DNA of 64,000 nt, from the NCBI GenBank assembly GCA_052400685.1, contig JBQTGJ010000006.1, one strand, 5' to 3'. Source of the stretch: CAZHHH01 sp052400685. Its GTDB lineage: Bacteria > Bacteroidota > Bacteroidia > Bacteroidales > Marinilabiliaceae. The notes under the pieces were generated by a model, which worked only from the letters and a program-made list of their open reading frames with translations, did not search any database and was not told the DNA's origin. Below are positions 8,801-16,584 of this stretch, one piece after another. The position numbers were made by a program, and so were the translations under genes. Position 1 is the stretch's first letter. Every line of letters starts with the position of its first letter.

Positions 8801-11499
8801 ATACTCGTGGTAAAAACGGATGTGGCAATATTGGTTTCGGTTACGTCATTAACCCCATCGTTATAGGTTACCGACCAGGGTGCAACACCCGTGGTTAAAG
8901 AGATGGAAAGTGTCGTTGACTCGCCGGAACAAATCTCTGTATCGCTAAAAGAGATAGCAGCAACAGGTAATGGATAGACCGTCATGGTAATAGATTCCGC
9001 ATCAGCACAACCACTGCCATCCACAATATTAACAGACACCACCTGACCATCGGTCAACGCGGCTGATGTATATGTAGCGGTTGCTGACGGCCCCTGAACA
9101 GAAGTACCATCCACAAAAAATTCATAGGTCCCTGTGCCGGCACCACCAGCAGTAAAAGTTACCGATGTGCCTGCGCAAATTTGATCGCCGGGATTTGCTG
9201 ACAGAGTAGCAGTGGCTTCATTAACGGTTAAAGTATGACTTTTGGAGGTGCTCATACAGCCCTTATCGTCTACAGCAACAACAGTATATGTCCCGGCATG
9301 CGAAAGTGCCGCATTGGTTTGCGAATAAACACTACCTGAAAAAGTCAGTGCTGCTCCATCCTGCTCCCAGTTATAACTATATGGTGCAGTAGCTCCCGAA
9401 GCTGAAGCAGAAATAGAAAAAGGTTCTCCCAAACAAACCTCACTGTCACCGGTTAAATCGGCCAGTACCGGAATCGGGTTAACAACTAAATTTACAGTTG
9501 TTGCAGGCGTAATGTTACAACCTCCTGCATCAGTAACCGAAACCAGTGTGTAAGTAGTTGTTGCAGATGGATTAACCGAAATTGAATGCGTGGAAGAAGA
9601 AATACTGGAAACCGTAATATCGCCTGAACCATCATTATAGATCAACGACCAGGGTGCCTGCCCGGTGGTCAGGGAAAAATTCAAAGAAGTACTTTCTCCT
9701 GTACAAATCTCTGTATCGTCCAAAGTCATGGAAACGACAGGATTCGGATAAACATCAAAATTCAAAGAAGCTTCATCGGTACATCCATTGGCATTGCTGG
9801 TAACCACTCGTAAAGTATGCGCCCCGGCATCAGCTGCTACAGGCGTATATGAATAAGTTGCGATAGCAGATGGTCCCTGAACACTGGTCCCATCCAGAAA
9901 AAACTGATAAGAAGTAGCACCTGTTGTTCCGGTAGCATCGTACGAGGCTGTTGAGCCAAGACAAACATCAGCATCGCCTGTCAAATCTGCTACAGGATTG
10001 GCCAGAACAGTAACAGCATAGGTTTCAACGGGACTGACACATCCTCCACTGGTGGCAGAAACGGCAACAGTATAACTACCGGCAGATAGTATAAGCGAAA
10101 GTTCATCAGAAGTTTCAGGAAGGGTCACCCCATCCAAAGTCCAGTTATAGGTATATGTTCCACTTCCTCCCGAAGCGGTGGTGGAAAAAGTTAACGTATT
10201 ACCTTCACACAAAATCCCCGATAAAGCAACAGGCGTAATCACAGGCACCTCATTAACCGTCAAATTAGTTGCCACCTCCGCACTCGAACAACTATTATCA
10301 TCGCTAACAACAATACTGTATTCCACACCATTGTCTGAGAGCGAAACCGGATCAATCAGTATGGTTGAGTTAGTTTCTGCGGGCAGGGCACTTCCCTCTT
10401 CGTACCATTGGTAAGAATAGGGCGTCTGACCACCTGTAACATTGGCGGTCAAAATCGCTGCGTCGCCTTCACAAAACGGACCCGGATTGGTAATACTCAC
10501 TTCGGGTGCTACATTCACAACGACGTCAACAGTGGCTGTATTCTCACAACCATTGCTATCCTGAACCAATAACGAATAAGTTCCCTCATGGGTGGTTTTC
10601 AGCACATTGATCAAATCCTGATCCTGCCCCGACAGCGATCCTGTTATGCCAGGTCCGGTCCAGGTATACGATACCAAGCCGTCAGGATTTCCTCTCAACG
10701 ACAAAGTCTCCCCTTCACAAAGCGGAGAAACAGGATCTATAGATGGTGTCGGCAAATCAAAAACAGCGACTTCAACTTCGCCACTCATCAGTTCAGTACA
10801 TACAGAACTGTTTCTGTAAGCCACAACCGTATATATACCGGACTGATCAACAATAAACGAGACAGAACTACCTGAACCCGATCTTTTGATGGGCAGGACA
10901 GAAACCCCATCTTTAAACAAATCGTAAGAAACGCCCACTTCAGAGCCATCAAGAACCAGCACCACCGACTCATCGCAGGCTTCGATATAATCTGTGCCAT
11001 CACTGGCAGCAAAATTATAAACAGAAGGACTTTCTGAGAGTAGCGTATAGTCAAAATTGGTATCCCCTGTATGCCCCATACCAGTCCAAAAACGGTATGA
11101 AAAAATAACATAACTATTATAGTAAGCCTCAGAAACCCATTCAGGATGAAAACGAATACCATTTTCCGGTTCTGTACCTATATCTTCGATCCACTCAGAA
11201 TGCATCTCCTGATTACCAACTCCATCCAACACATACACTTCCCAATCAATACGCACTGCTGAGGATGGAATAATAGAAGGATCCAAATAAATATCAACAG
11301 CAGCGCCATTGGTACAAACCTCATCGGGCACACTGGATATTACAGCGACCCCACCTTCGAGATGCAATCCTTTAAGCTCTGGAGGTAGTTGCTTTTGTGG
11401 TTTTGTAATCACTTCTCTCTCCTGTGCCCACATGCCTGACGTAGTCAGAAATGAAACTAACAGAAAAAAGAATAATTGTCGTAAATATTTATAAATCAT
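2833..11499 (-). CDS. Giant multi-Ig-domain surface adhesin with T9SS type B (CHU_C) sorting domain
   Basis: A 2888-residue secreted protein. It has a signal peptide (residues 1-26, ending SGMWAQ), a unique N-terminal part to about 245, then about 14 Ig/PKD-like modules of 80-95 residues (about 245-1510; pattern CEG..., Y.W/F...G, V.VTD.NGC). About ten modules of a second type, near 105 residues each, follow (about 1510-2540; GLYCEGDAG, SETGVTYELY, G.Y.IEA). A distinct region leads to the C-terminal gliding-type domain (about 2775-2888; ILPNAFSPNGDGVNDVFKI, VFNRWGTIVYQS, NGTYFYVL, FAGFVELRR). That domain directs export by T9SS and surface attachment. The modules at about 760-840 and 1020-1100 are nearly identical, which points to recent duplication. 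Adhesin or SprB-like filament function is inferred from architecture; no ligand can be read from the sequence. Confidence 0.9.
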   Translation of the reverse strand: MIYKYLRQLFFFLLVSFLTTSGMWAQEREVITKPQKQLPPELKGLHLEGGVAVISSVPDEVCTNGAAVDIYLDPSIIPSSAVRIDWEVYVLDGVGNQEMHSEWIEDIGTEPENGIRFHPEWVSEAYYNSYVIFSYRFWTGMGHTGDTNFDYTLLSESPSVYNFAASDGTDYIEACDESVVLVLDGSEVGVSYDLFKDGVSVLPIKRSGSGSSVSFIVDQSGIYTVVAYRNSSVCTELMSGEVEVAVFDLPTPSIDPVSPLCEGETLSLRGNPDGLVSYTWTGPGITGSLSGQDQDLINVLKTTHEGTYSLLVQDSNGCENTATVDVVVNVAPEVSITNPGPFCEGDAAILTANVTGGQTPYSYQWYEEGSALPAETNSTILIDPVSLSDNGVEYSIVVSDDNSCSSAEVATNLTVNEVPVITPVALSGILCEGNTLTFSTTASGGSGTYTYNWTLDGVTLPETSDELSLILSAGSYTVAVSATSGGCVSPVETYAVTVLANPVADLTGDADVCLGSTASYDATGTTGATSYQFFLDGTSVQGPSAIATYSYTPVAADAGAHTLRVVTSNANGCTDEASLNFDVYPNPVVSMTLDDTEICTGESTSLNFSLTTGQAPWSLIYNDGSGDITVSSISSSTHSISVNPSATTTYTLVSVTDAGGCNITPATTVNLVVNPIPVLADLTGDSEVCLGEPFSISASASGATAPYSYNWEQDGAALTFSGSVYSQTNAALSHAGTYTVVAVDDKGCMSTSKSHTLTVNEATATLSANPGDQICAGTSVTFTAGGAGTGTYEFFVDGTSVQGPSATATYTSAALTDGQVVSVNIVDGSGCADAESITMTVYPLPVAAISFSDTEICSGESTTLSISLTTGVAPWSVTYNDGVNDVTETNIATSVFTTSIIPTADVTYTLLSVTDANGCSAVPTGTASVTVNSNPTVSLPANDAICLGEDYTITATPGGGSGNYVNYTWTKDGTVLSSVTGASVSIIGAKASDAGTYEVTVTDDNGCISGVDNFVLVVNEATATLSATSTEICEGESITFTAGGAGTGTYEFFVEGTSVQAPSTTNTYSSSVLTDGQSVSVKIVDVNGCEDSESLTITVNEKPDFSITADVNDVCAGTSIKVSAPTGYDSYIFYVNGVEIHSGAANTYSSSSFNNNDVVSAEATLGGCSSTANNSVTLQIKDLPVITLSSDKSDDTACLGDAITFTASGGDVYQFFVDGTGVTATTPNTYISSSLTDGQEIVVVGTGTNGCSNSDTVVVTINEPVAKLEVDDTNVCLGSTAILKASGGDSYEFFDASDASLQGPDANNELSIDVNSLTATYSYYVTVTDAYGCTDTSDPVKLTAVPLPVASLTASETEICEDNPVTFTASGGTNYAFYLNGVSVQSGTSNTFTYSSLSSTDEIYATVTDASTCESLPSDTLIVSVHPKPIVELTASSLNVTEGEPINFTATGGDEYQFYLNSVLAVDWSGTNTWTLNAPQDGDIITVLGRSGYGCIGSDADTLSVDAYPVVFDLLPDSVTYCGFDGAQLYLSGYETDVTYALYEVSGATPVFYENGTEGNNGVMTTILWNNVPEGQYTVLATRNGGTSPFVQYEDTTVVIALPSPAQFDMSPGGTFTSCETDRDITLSGSEVDIEYYLLHNGSRMSIYPIIGDGNALDFGSINVDGTYQIEAYDTESGCSSIMNGSLVLDYVDGTRFNLISVPSVPVYCGSDDDAGVNLLLDGSETGVIYRLWKNGTELNNANAGTGDTLDFNIQKAGVYRIEAEVTGECSFFMNNSITITEDPGVNIVNLVAENDGLYCEGDAGVEISLASREDGVTYELYYSSVESANLLKIMVPTDLNSFGTFDLPGNYILQGYFEGGCDAVPLDTVTVGHATKPQVYGLSVDGNLCDGTGSAVLSLENSETNVDYQLYYDDGTGFTYTGKQVNGAGGPLYISVSDAGLYYIMGAFNDGTSACTSIMPDTVEVKSVAYPERRELTIKDGEDCSTGAEISIVSPEADVTYELFRYDPTLNDIIATGNVADASGSFEPVVDGDGYYHIYASHFGCGKFLEYGGDSIHVQISGVPVAYSAYGEDAVCEGDGSTSVMLSGSETGVTYYLYRYDTDSTASVIDSIEGSDMVDFEVYSEGVYYIEADMSGCVVPMTGEVEVTFNPLPVAFKMTGSGIYCGADAGAVLGLEGSETDVLYTLVGFDGVVYDSDVPGTGSEITFAAQNIEGQYRVFAKNQVTGCTSSMNDSVKVQYMTVPDTLSATVTLSSSDGLYCNNEPGITVTVSNVQNGVTYSLLDLTSGETTNSVIATIDGGTVELLASDLSTDGSGTDLRILASYEDGSCGGALDTINVTSEDAPDAPVIVLPTGNSLSVCSYDAYIKVYPFDTDVDYTIFSDVALDVFDDPTVVNDTLVWDLTDGITGSFIYVEASIDGHCPVSSRFISVNILEGIDPFVLKADNGLYCEGTDGLIIEVDTTTAGFYYELYQDGVDDVPVDIIKGNGMAKSFMPVTGSSTGVDYYVKVDATTVCSSIDPVTITVTEVPVPVYQTLNDSILTGSRTMLWLSDSEEPNTFLPSIWKDTVFYQSYVDDIPDIEYEYGYYIEGDGNSISLDTLVVSGNAIYFAKRNVYDALGDSILGCWADFDDVPPLVIGSNKINAEDFYLFVPVDKNTVGVNLSDYVTPDYIPKDELDFKLLVGDVEGDDGLFWMWKNEETASGTEVDSLNLMDFESNILASLKLLDTNQDSCVFARNSSVLYGVINVNYTVSHDDYGSDGGTITIVIGNAVGVDGTTFILPNAFSPNGDGVNDVFKIEGLDKEFSDASQDPETQLTVFNRWGTIVYQSEGLRYGNGGSWWNGTSNYSNMVSIGDDLPNGTYFYVLKVKLFIGEKIVNKDFAGFVELRR

Positions 11500-12052
11500 A
11501 TCCTATGAATTAGGGTAAGACATGTCTTATCATTAATACTATTCATTTGCTTTAAAACTTGCTAATATTAGTATATGAAATACCACATCATTTTTTCATC
11601 CTGATTATTAAAGAGCATTCAAAACCTTATAATATCACACACAAAAATAAATTAATTCCCCTATTTACGATCATTTTCAATGAAAATGACAATGAAAAGG
11701 AATTCATTTAAGGTTCAAAAACTTACAAATAAATCTGATAAAACAATTCACGGGTTGACCCAACCACCAAAGAACAACTTCACGAACCCTTCCTATTAAT
11801 TGACTATCAGAATAAAAACACAACACAACTATTTTGCATTGAATATTTTGTTTCTAAAACAGAATTAATAGTAATCTATTTTAGACTGATTATAAATTTC
11901 AAACATTTTTACGCGCAGATGTCTGAAATTGTTACAAAGCCGCATTAATTAATCTATTGAGGCATATGTGTCATCTGAAGACGACGATAACATTAAATCC
12001 TCAATCAGATCAACAAGATTCACAAAAACAGTAGTTTAACCCTATATCGACA
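11500..12052. other. AT-rich intergenic region, no gene seen
   Basis: This stretch separates two minus-strand genes. Apart from the palindrome near the adhesin start I see only AT-rich sequence with short degenerate inverted repeats. No open frame of useful length, RNA gene or repeat copy was recognised. The length suggests that the adhesin operon carries its own regulatory region here. Confidence 0.5.
11516..11529. promoter_or_regulatory. Perfect 14-bp palindrome upstream of the giant adhesin gene
   Basis: TAAGACATGTCTTA is a perfect inverted repeat (TAAGACA/TGTCTTA) ending 17 bp before the start codon of the adhesin gene. Its position in the 5' leader or promoter suggests an operator for a dimeric regulator or a short leader hairpin. 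No promoter box could be placed securely beside it, so the role is inference. Confidence 0.35.
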
Positions 12053-12085
12053 AGAAAAAACCTGCTTCCATTCGCAGGAAACAGG
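12053..12085 (-). terminator. Rho-independent terminator of the Smr-domain gene
   Basis: On the minus strand the sequence forms a 9-bp stem CCTGTTTCC/GGAAGCAGG (one G-T pair) with a 7-nt loop, followed directly by TTTTTTCTTG. It lies 44 bp downstream of the DUF2027-Smr stop codon. Confidence 0.8.
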
Positions 12086-12128
12086 CCGAAAAATAATAAA
12101 AAAGTTCTTAAGTTAAAGACAAACTACA

Positions 12129-13196
12129 TCATTTAATGATGACCATGGTAGCACCATAGCCATATTCCTTAAAAGAAGCATCCTGAAAATCTACTTTTTT
12201 GTATTTACGTTCCAACTGTTTTCTCAACTCATTTTTCAAAACGCCATTTCCGACACCGTGAATAAAAACGACCCTGCGTCCCCTATTGTGCAGGTTGGCC
12301 TCCATAACAGCGTTAAATTTATCCAATTGAATTTGAAGAATTTCTCCGTTACTTAACCCGGCCACACTATCAATCAGCTCATTAATATGAAGATCAACCT
12401 CTAGTAATTCAGGTGTTGACTGTCGCTTTACCGACTGACGTGGTATCTCTTTGGTTTCTTTCTCACGGATAATAGCAAGCGTTTCCTTATCGGTCAGCTT
12501 CTCCAATTGCGACTCCAGTTCGTTCTTTATTATTGACATTAAAACGGCCGGTTGATAGAAAAAATCATTACCGGCGAAACTGTTCTGTTTAAAAAATTTC
12601 TTAGCCTTAATATGAACATTAGACGAAACGGGTGCTAAAGCAGGGAAAGGCTTTCCTTTTTTAAATAAGAGCAACTGAAAATTCCACGTGGCTTCCAGAT
12701 CCTTAAGTTTCATCTCGCCAAGCTGTAACTTGGTATTAGGTTGAATTGTTCCCTGATGAAGTGCATACATCATCCCATCATCTCCCAGTTGGGTGATAAG
12801 ATAAACACAGTAATAATTAGAATCATTTATAATGTGCACAAACAGTTGGTCGTCCTGATCGTTTGAAACCCCTCCTTTAGTGAATGCCAAATAAAAGCGT
12901 GGATTGAAGTCATCGTGTTCTTCTTCCAGCTCTTCATGATAGGCTTCTTTCTCTGACACCGGCACATTCACGCTTTCAGGTTCTTTTTTGACTTCGGCAT
13001 TATTTACCCGCGTTGTATCTGCATCGGAAGCTTTTTCAACCACCACAACTTCGGATGCCGGCACCGGCACTTCAAAATCATCTTCATCTTCAACAAATAC
13101 CAAATTACCTTCAAGACGGGTCACTATACCACCTCCCACTTCATTCAGAAACCTGACACGATCACCGCGTTCTACTTTTCCACTCATAACATTCAA
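12129..13196 (-). CDS. DUF2027 and Smr domain protein (MutS2-like C-terminus)
   Basis: 355 residues. The N-terminal 50 residues (VERGDRVRFLNEVGGGIVTR) look like a small SH3/KOW-like beta domain. An acidic linker follows, then the DUF2027 beta domain (about 95-215), a charged coiled segment, and a C-terminal Smr domain (about 265-355; VDLHIN, VVFIHGVGNGVLKNELRK). Smr domains in MutS2 and relatives bind or nick branched DNA or RNA. Here the usual LDLHG motif reads VDLHI, while the second HGxGxG motif is kept (HGVGNG). The ATG at 13187 (MSGKVERGD) may be the true start, since a promoter-like -7 box lies at 13205-13212 and leaves almost no leader for the first ATG. Domain call is firm, function is not. 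Confidence 0.8.
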   Translation of the reverse strand: MNVMSGKVERGDRVRFLNEVGGGIVTRLEGNLVFVEDEDDFEVPVPASEVVVVEKASDADTTRVNNAEVKKEPESVNVPVSEKEAYHEELEEEHDDFNPRFYLAFTKGGVSNDQDDQLFVHIINDSNYYCVYLITQLGDDGMMYALHQGTIQPNTKLQLGEMKLKDLEATWNFQLLLFKKGKPFPALAPVSSNVHIKAKKFFKQNSFAGNDFFYQPAVLMSIIKNELESQLEKLTDKETLAIIREKETKEIPRQSVKRQSTPELLEVDLHINELIDSVAGLSNGEILQIQLDKFNAVMEANLHNRGRRVVFIHGVGNGVLKNELRKQLERKYKKVDFQDASFKEYGYGATMVIIK

Positions 13197-13204
13197 TTTT
13201 GAAA

Positions 13205-13222
13205 CAAAGTTAACTATTTTTG
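13205..13222. promoter_or_regulatory. Divergent -7 boxes between the Smr gene and queA
   Basis: The minus strand reads TAACTTTG at 13205-13212 and the plus strand reads TATTTTTG at 13215-13222; both match the Bacteroidota -7 consensus TAnnTTTG. They point toward the Smr gene and queA respectively. Good -33 TTTG boxes at the standard spacing were not found, so these are candidates only. Confidence 0.4.
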
Positions 13223-13320
13223 CGGGGTTTTATATTAAAGCAGAAAAAGCATAATTTGGAGCCCCAAAAATAAACTGGCGCCCAAAGACTGCACGTAAAA
13301 AAGGAATTAAACATAAACCA

Positions 13321-14544
13321 ATGAAGATACCATCCATCCAAATATCAGAATACGATTACCCCCTACCATCCGACAGAATTGCCAAATACCCCTTATCCAA
13401 CCGGGATGAATCAAAACTACTAACCATTACCAATGGAACCATCACTGATTATAGCTTTAAACACTTGCCTGAATTATTAACGGCCAACACACTTCTTGTC
13501 TTTAACAACACAAAAGTGATAAAAGCCCGCTTACAATTCAAAAAACCAACAGGTGCTTCTATCGAGATCTTTTGTCTGGAGCCGCATAACCCAGCTGATG
13601 CAGCCCTGGCATTTCAGCAAACGCAACAGGTGGAATGGCATTGCATGGTGGGTAACTTAAAAAAATGGAAAGAAGGAGTTATCAGCACAGAAGCTATCAC
13701 CGCCAATGGCATTATCAAAATCGAGGCTACATTGGTGCAACGTGAGTCAGATGGTGCCATAATACGTTTTAACTGGGACAACCCGACAACGACCTTCGCC
13801 GACCTGTTAGAAGCGATGGGACAAACACCCATCCCGCCCTATCTGGAGCGAGAAGCCGAAGCCATTGACAGCGTACGGTACCAAACCGTTTATTCAAAAT
13901 ACGATGGTTCGGTGGCAGCCCCTACTGCAGGTTTACACTTTTCGGAAACGGTTCTGGACCAATTAACACGAAAAGGCATACAAAAAGCGGAGTTAACACT
14001 TCACGTTGGTGCCGGAACTTTTAAGCCGGTAAAAAGTGAAAACATTACCCAACATGAAATGCACACCGAACACTTTGTTGTCACACGAAACACACTGGAA
14101 CAACTCATTAACCATGATGGCCCCATTATAGCCGTTGGCACCACCTCCGTCAGAACCCTGGAAAGCCTTTACATTGCAGGAGTAAAATGCGCCAAAGGAA
14201 AACCGTTTGATCTTGTGTCGCAGTGGGATGGATTCAATGAAACATCTGCTCTTCCCTTAAAAGAATCACTACAAACGATCCTTGATTACCTGATAAAAAA
14301 ACACTTAGATAACTTCAAGGCTGCCACAACCATTATGATTGCGCCTGGTTATAAATTTAAAGTCATTGACGGACTCATCACCAATTTTCATCAACCCAAA
14401 AGCACGCTATTGTTACTTATAGCGGCACTAATCGGTGAAAACTGGAAAAAAGTCTATGACCATGCTCTAAGCCACAACTTTCGGTTCTTAAGCTATGGTG
14501 ATAGCTCATTACTGATGAAACATCAGGATTTTTCGCTACGCTGA
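13321..14544 (+). CDS. queA: S-adenosylmethionine:tRNA ribosyltransferase-isomerase
   Basis: 407 residues. QueA transfers and isomerises the ribosyl moiety of AdoMet onto preQ1 at position 34 of tRNAs with GUN anticodons, giving epoxyqueuosine. Family hallmarks are the N-terminal YDYPLPSDRIAKYPLSNRDE, the LLVFNNTKVIKARL strand, SVAAPTAGLHFS at about residue 196-208, LHVGAGTFKPV and the C-terminal ITNFHQPKSTLLLL. Length fits the longer Bacteroidota version. Its last 22 bp overlap the convergent BFD-like gene. Confidence 0.96.
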   Translation: MKIPSIQISEYDYPLPSDRIAKYPLSNRDESKLLTITNGTITDYSFKHLPELLTANTLLVFNNTKVIKARLQFKKPTGASIEIFCLEPHNPADAALAFQQTQQVEWHCMVGNLKKWKEGVISTEAITANGIIKIEATLVQRESDGAIIRFNWDNPTTTFADLLEAMGQTPIPPYLEREAEAIDSVRYQTVYSKYDGSVAAPTAGLHFSETVLDQLTRKGIQKAELTLHVGAGTFKPVKSENITQHEMHTEHFVVTRNTLEQLINHDGPIIAVGTTSVRTLESLYIAGVKCAKGKPFDLVSQWDGFNETSALPLKESLQTILDYLIKKHLDNFKAATTIMIAPGYKFKVIDGLITNFHQPKSTLLLLIAALIGENWKKVYDHALSHNFRFLSYGDSSLLMKHQDFSLR

Positions 14545-14726
14545 CGTTTTAACTCTTCTTCAAGAATTTCTTCAATATCGGCCGTGCAATTACCACAAAT
14601 GGTGGCTGCATCGGTTTCGTCCTGTATTTGTTCAAAAGTGGTCAATTTCTTTTCACGAATGGCTTTTAAAATATCAGCCTTGGTTAATTGCATGTGATGA
14701 CACACAAATTCATTATTTTCAAACAT
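14523..14726 (-). CDS. BFD-like [2Fe-2S]-binding domain protein
   Basis: 67 residues. The fold resembles the bacterioferritin-associated ferredoxin domain: an N-terminal ligand motif (FVCHHM, C9), two short helices (LTKADILKAIREK) and a C-terminal pair ICGNCTADI (C44, C47). The standard domain carries four cysteines in C-x-C ... C-x-x-C order. Here the second position is His (H11), so a Cys3-His cluster, or none, is implied. It converges on and overlaps the queA 3' end by 22 bp. The partner is unknown. Confidence 0.75.
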   Translation of the reverse strand: MFENNEFVCHHMQLTKADILKAIREKKLTTFEQIQDETDAATICGNCTADIEEILEEELKRQRSEKS

Positions 14727-15031
14727 AGACTAAGCAACTTTTTAACTGTTAAAAAATGAAAGATAACTATTTTGTCAAATATTCGGAAGCACACCACCCC
14801 ATTTTTTTTACAACAATTGGTTGTCGGGAAGTGGCGTCAGCCAACCCCGTAATGGCAATCGAACTCCGTAAAATGCTAAAAGACCTTAAATAGCGAACCC
14901 CGCTTTAAAATAAGCCCTATTTTTACAATTTATAAAGTCACAAAAAGACGCCATTTTTTTACCGTCAAGCACGTCCTCAAAATAATACGTTCTAAAATTT
15001 AAAACTAGAACTTTATTGCAAGGACTATTTA
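14727..15031. other. Intergenic spacer, no gene seen
   Basis: AT-rich sequence between the BFD-like gene and the palindromic repeat copy that precedes the MATE gene. No convincing coding frame, terminator or promoter was recognised. Confidence 0.4.
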
Positions 15032-15172
15032 GGGCATGCCCATAAAATCAAAACTTAAGCTATAACCTTCAAATTCAAGACTTGTGAAGCTTGAAAAATG
15101 CAAATTTACTAATATAAATAACCATTTTGAAAGCGAACACAATGCAATAGTTGAACATTACAGATAAACCCA
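15032..15172 (-). repeat. Palindromic intergenic element, copy 1
   Basis: A copy of the window-wide element. It starts with the end motif GCATGCCCATAAAATCA, continues with CTTCAAATTCAAGACTTGTG, then the hairpin core (arms CTTGAAAAATG and CATTTTGAAAG with an inner ATTTA/TAAAT), then GCAATAGTTGAAC. It lies directly upstream of the MATE gene and covers the TTG codon at 15151, which argues for the ATG at 15208 as the MATE start. Confidence 0.7.
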
Positions 15173-15207
15173 AATTTAAACCATTCAAAAACAGTTATGT
15201 TTATTAT

Positions 15208-16557
15208 ATGATTGAAAAAGCAACACCCACTGATTTAGGCACAAAAAATGTTTGGAAGCTACTGCTTCAATATGCCATTCCTTCAGTCATTGCCATGACG
15301 GCCTCATCTCTATACAACATCACCGACAGTATTTTTATCGGTCAGGGTGTGGGCGCCATTGCCATCTCCGGATTGGCCATCACTTTTCCTTTGATGAATC
15401 TGGGCGCAGCATTTGGAGCCATGATAGGTGTAGGTGCTTCCACACTAATGTCGTTGCGACTGGGACAAAAAGACTACGAATCGGCCAACAGTATTTTGGG
15501 AAACGTATTTGTATTAAACTTAATACTTGGCATTGTTTATACAGTGGTGATTCTTTCATTTATGGATCCAATCCTCTATTTCTTCGGTGCCAGCAACGAT
15601 TCTTTACCCTACGCCCACGATTATATGGTAGTGGTATCGTTAGGAAATATTGTCACCCACATGTATCTGGGTTTAAACGCCCTGCTGCGAGCCACTGGCA
15701 AGCCTCTTGTTTCAATGTATACCACCATTTCATCAGTAATCATCAATATCATTCTCACCCCGCTGTTTATTTATGTCTTTGAATGGGGTATTAAAGGCGC
15801 AGCATTGGCCACAGTAATAGCTCAGACAAGCATGCTGGTCTGGCAAATCAAAATTTTCAGCAATAAAAGCGAATTTATACATCTGCACAAAGAAACATTC
15901 CGGTTGAAATGGAAAATCGTGAAAGACTCACTGTCCATAGGCCTATCTCCCTTTTTGATGAATGCGACTGCCAGCGTAATAGTAATCGTTATCAATCAAA
16001 GTTTATCGCGACATGGAGGCGATTTGGCCATTGGGGCTTATGGCATAATCAACCGCATGGCCATTCTTTTTCCGATGATAGTTCTGGGGCTGAATCAGGG
16101 CATGCAGCCTATCGTCGGCTATAACTACGGTGCCCGAAATCATGATCGTGTTAAAGAAGTACTAAAATACACCCTAATGCTGGCCACCGGCATTATGACA
16201 TTAGGCTTTTTAATGGGCGTTTTCTTCCCTGAAGCCGTAGCCTCATTATTTACCAAAGACGCAGAACTGATAAAAGCTGCATCCTCTGGTTTAAAAATTG
16301 TTCTAACCTTCTTTCCTTTGCTGGGAATTCAGATGGTAACAGCCAACTACTTTCAAAGCATCGGGAAAGCAGACAAAGCCATCTTCCTTTCATTGACCCG
16401 ACAGGTTCTGTTTTTACTGCCGCTGCTGCTTTTCCTGCCCTCAATATATGGCGTTTTGGGCGTATGGTACAGTCTGCGTACCGCCGACGTTTTATCAAGT
16501 ATTGTTGCCTCGGCCTTTTTAATAAGACAATACCAAAAATCCAATCAAAAAGCATAA
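15208..16557 (+). CDS. MATE family efflux transporter
   Basis: 449 residues from the ATG at 15208, a usual length for the family; an upstream TTG at 15151 would add 19 residues lying inside a repeat. Twelve hydrophobic segments in two six-helix halves, with MATE signatures IPSVIAMTASSLYNITDSIF, GVGASTLMSLRLGQKD, LNALLRATGKP in the first half and LGLNQGMQPIVGYNYGAR in the second. Such inner-membrane carriers expel cationic organic compounds by Na+ or H+ antiport. The substrate cannot be told. The cytidylate-kinase-like gene follows after 27 bp and probably shares the transcript. Confidence 0.93.
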   Translation: MIEKATPTDLGTKNVWKLLLQYAIPSVIAMTASSLYNITDSIFIGQGVGAIAISGLAITFPLMNLGAAFGAMIGVGASTLMSLRLGQKDYESANSILGNVFVLNLILGIVYTVVILSFMDPILYFFGASNDSLPYAHDYMVVVSLGNIVTHMYLGLNALLRATGKPLVSMYTTISSVIINIILTPLFIYVFEWGIKGAALATVIAQTSMLVWQIKIFSNKSEFIHLHKETFRLKWKIVKDSLSIGLSPFLMNATASVIVIVINQSLSRHGGDLAIGAYGIINRMAILFPMIVLGLNQGMQPIVGYNYGARNHDRVKEVLKYTLMLATGIMTLGFLMGVFFPEAVASLFTKDAELIKAASSGLKIVLTFFPLLGIQMVTANYFQSIGKADKAIFLSLTRQVLFLLPLLLFLPSIYGVLGVWYSLRTADVLSSIVASAFLIRQYQKSNQKA

Positions 16558-16584
16558 ATTAACGAACTCCAAAACCTGATATAT

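Noticed and set aside
10788..11162. Minus-strand 124-codon hydrophobic frame inside the adhesin gene
   Set aside because: It is a shifted reading frame of the strongly supported adhesin coding sequence.
15252..15782. 176-codon plus-strand frame inside the MATE gene
   Set aside because: Shifted frame of a clear transporter gene; His/Arg-rich composition typical of a shadow frame.
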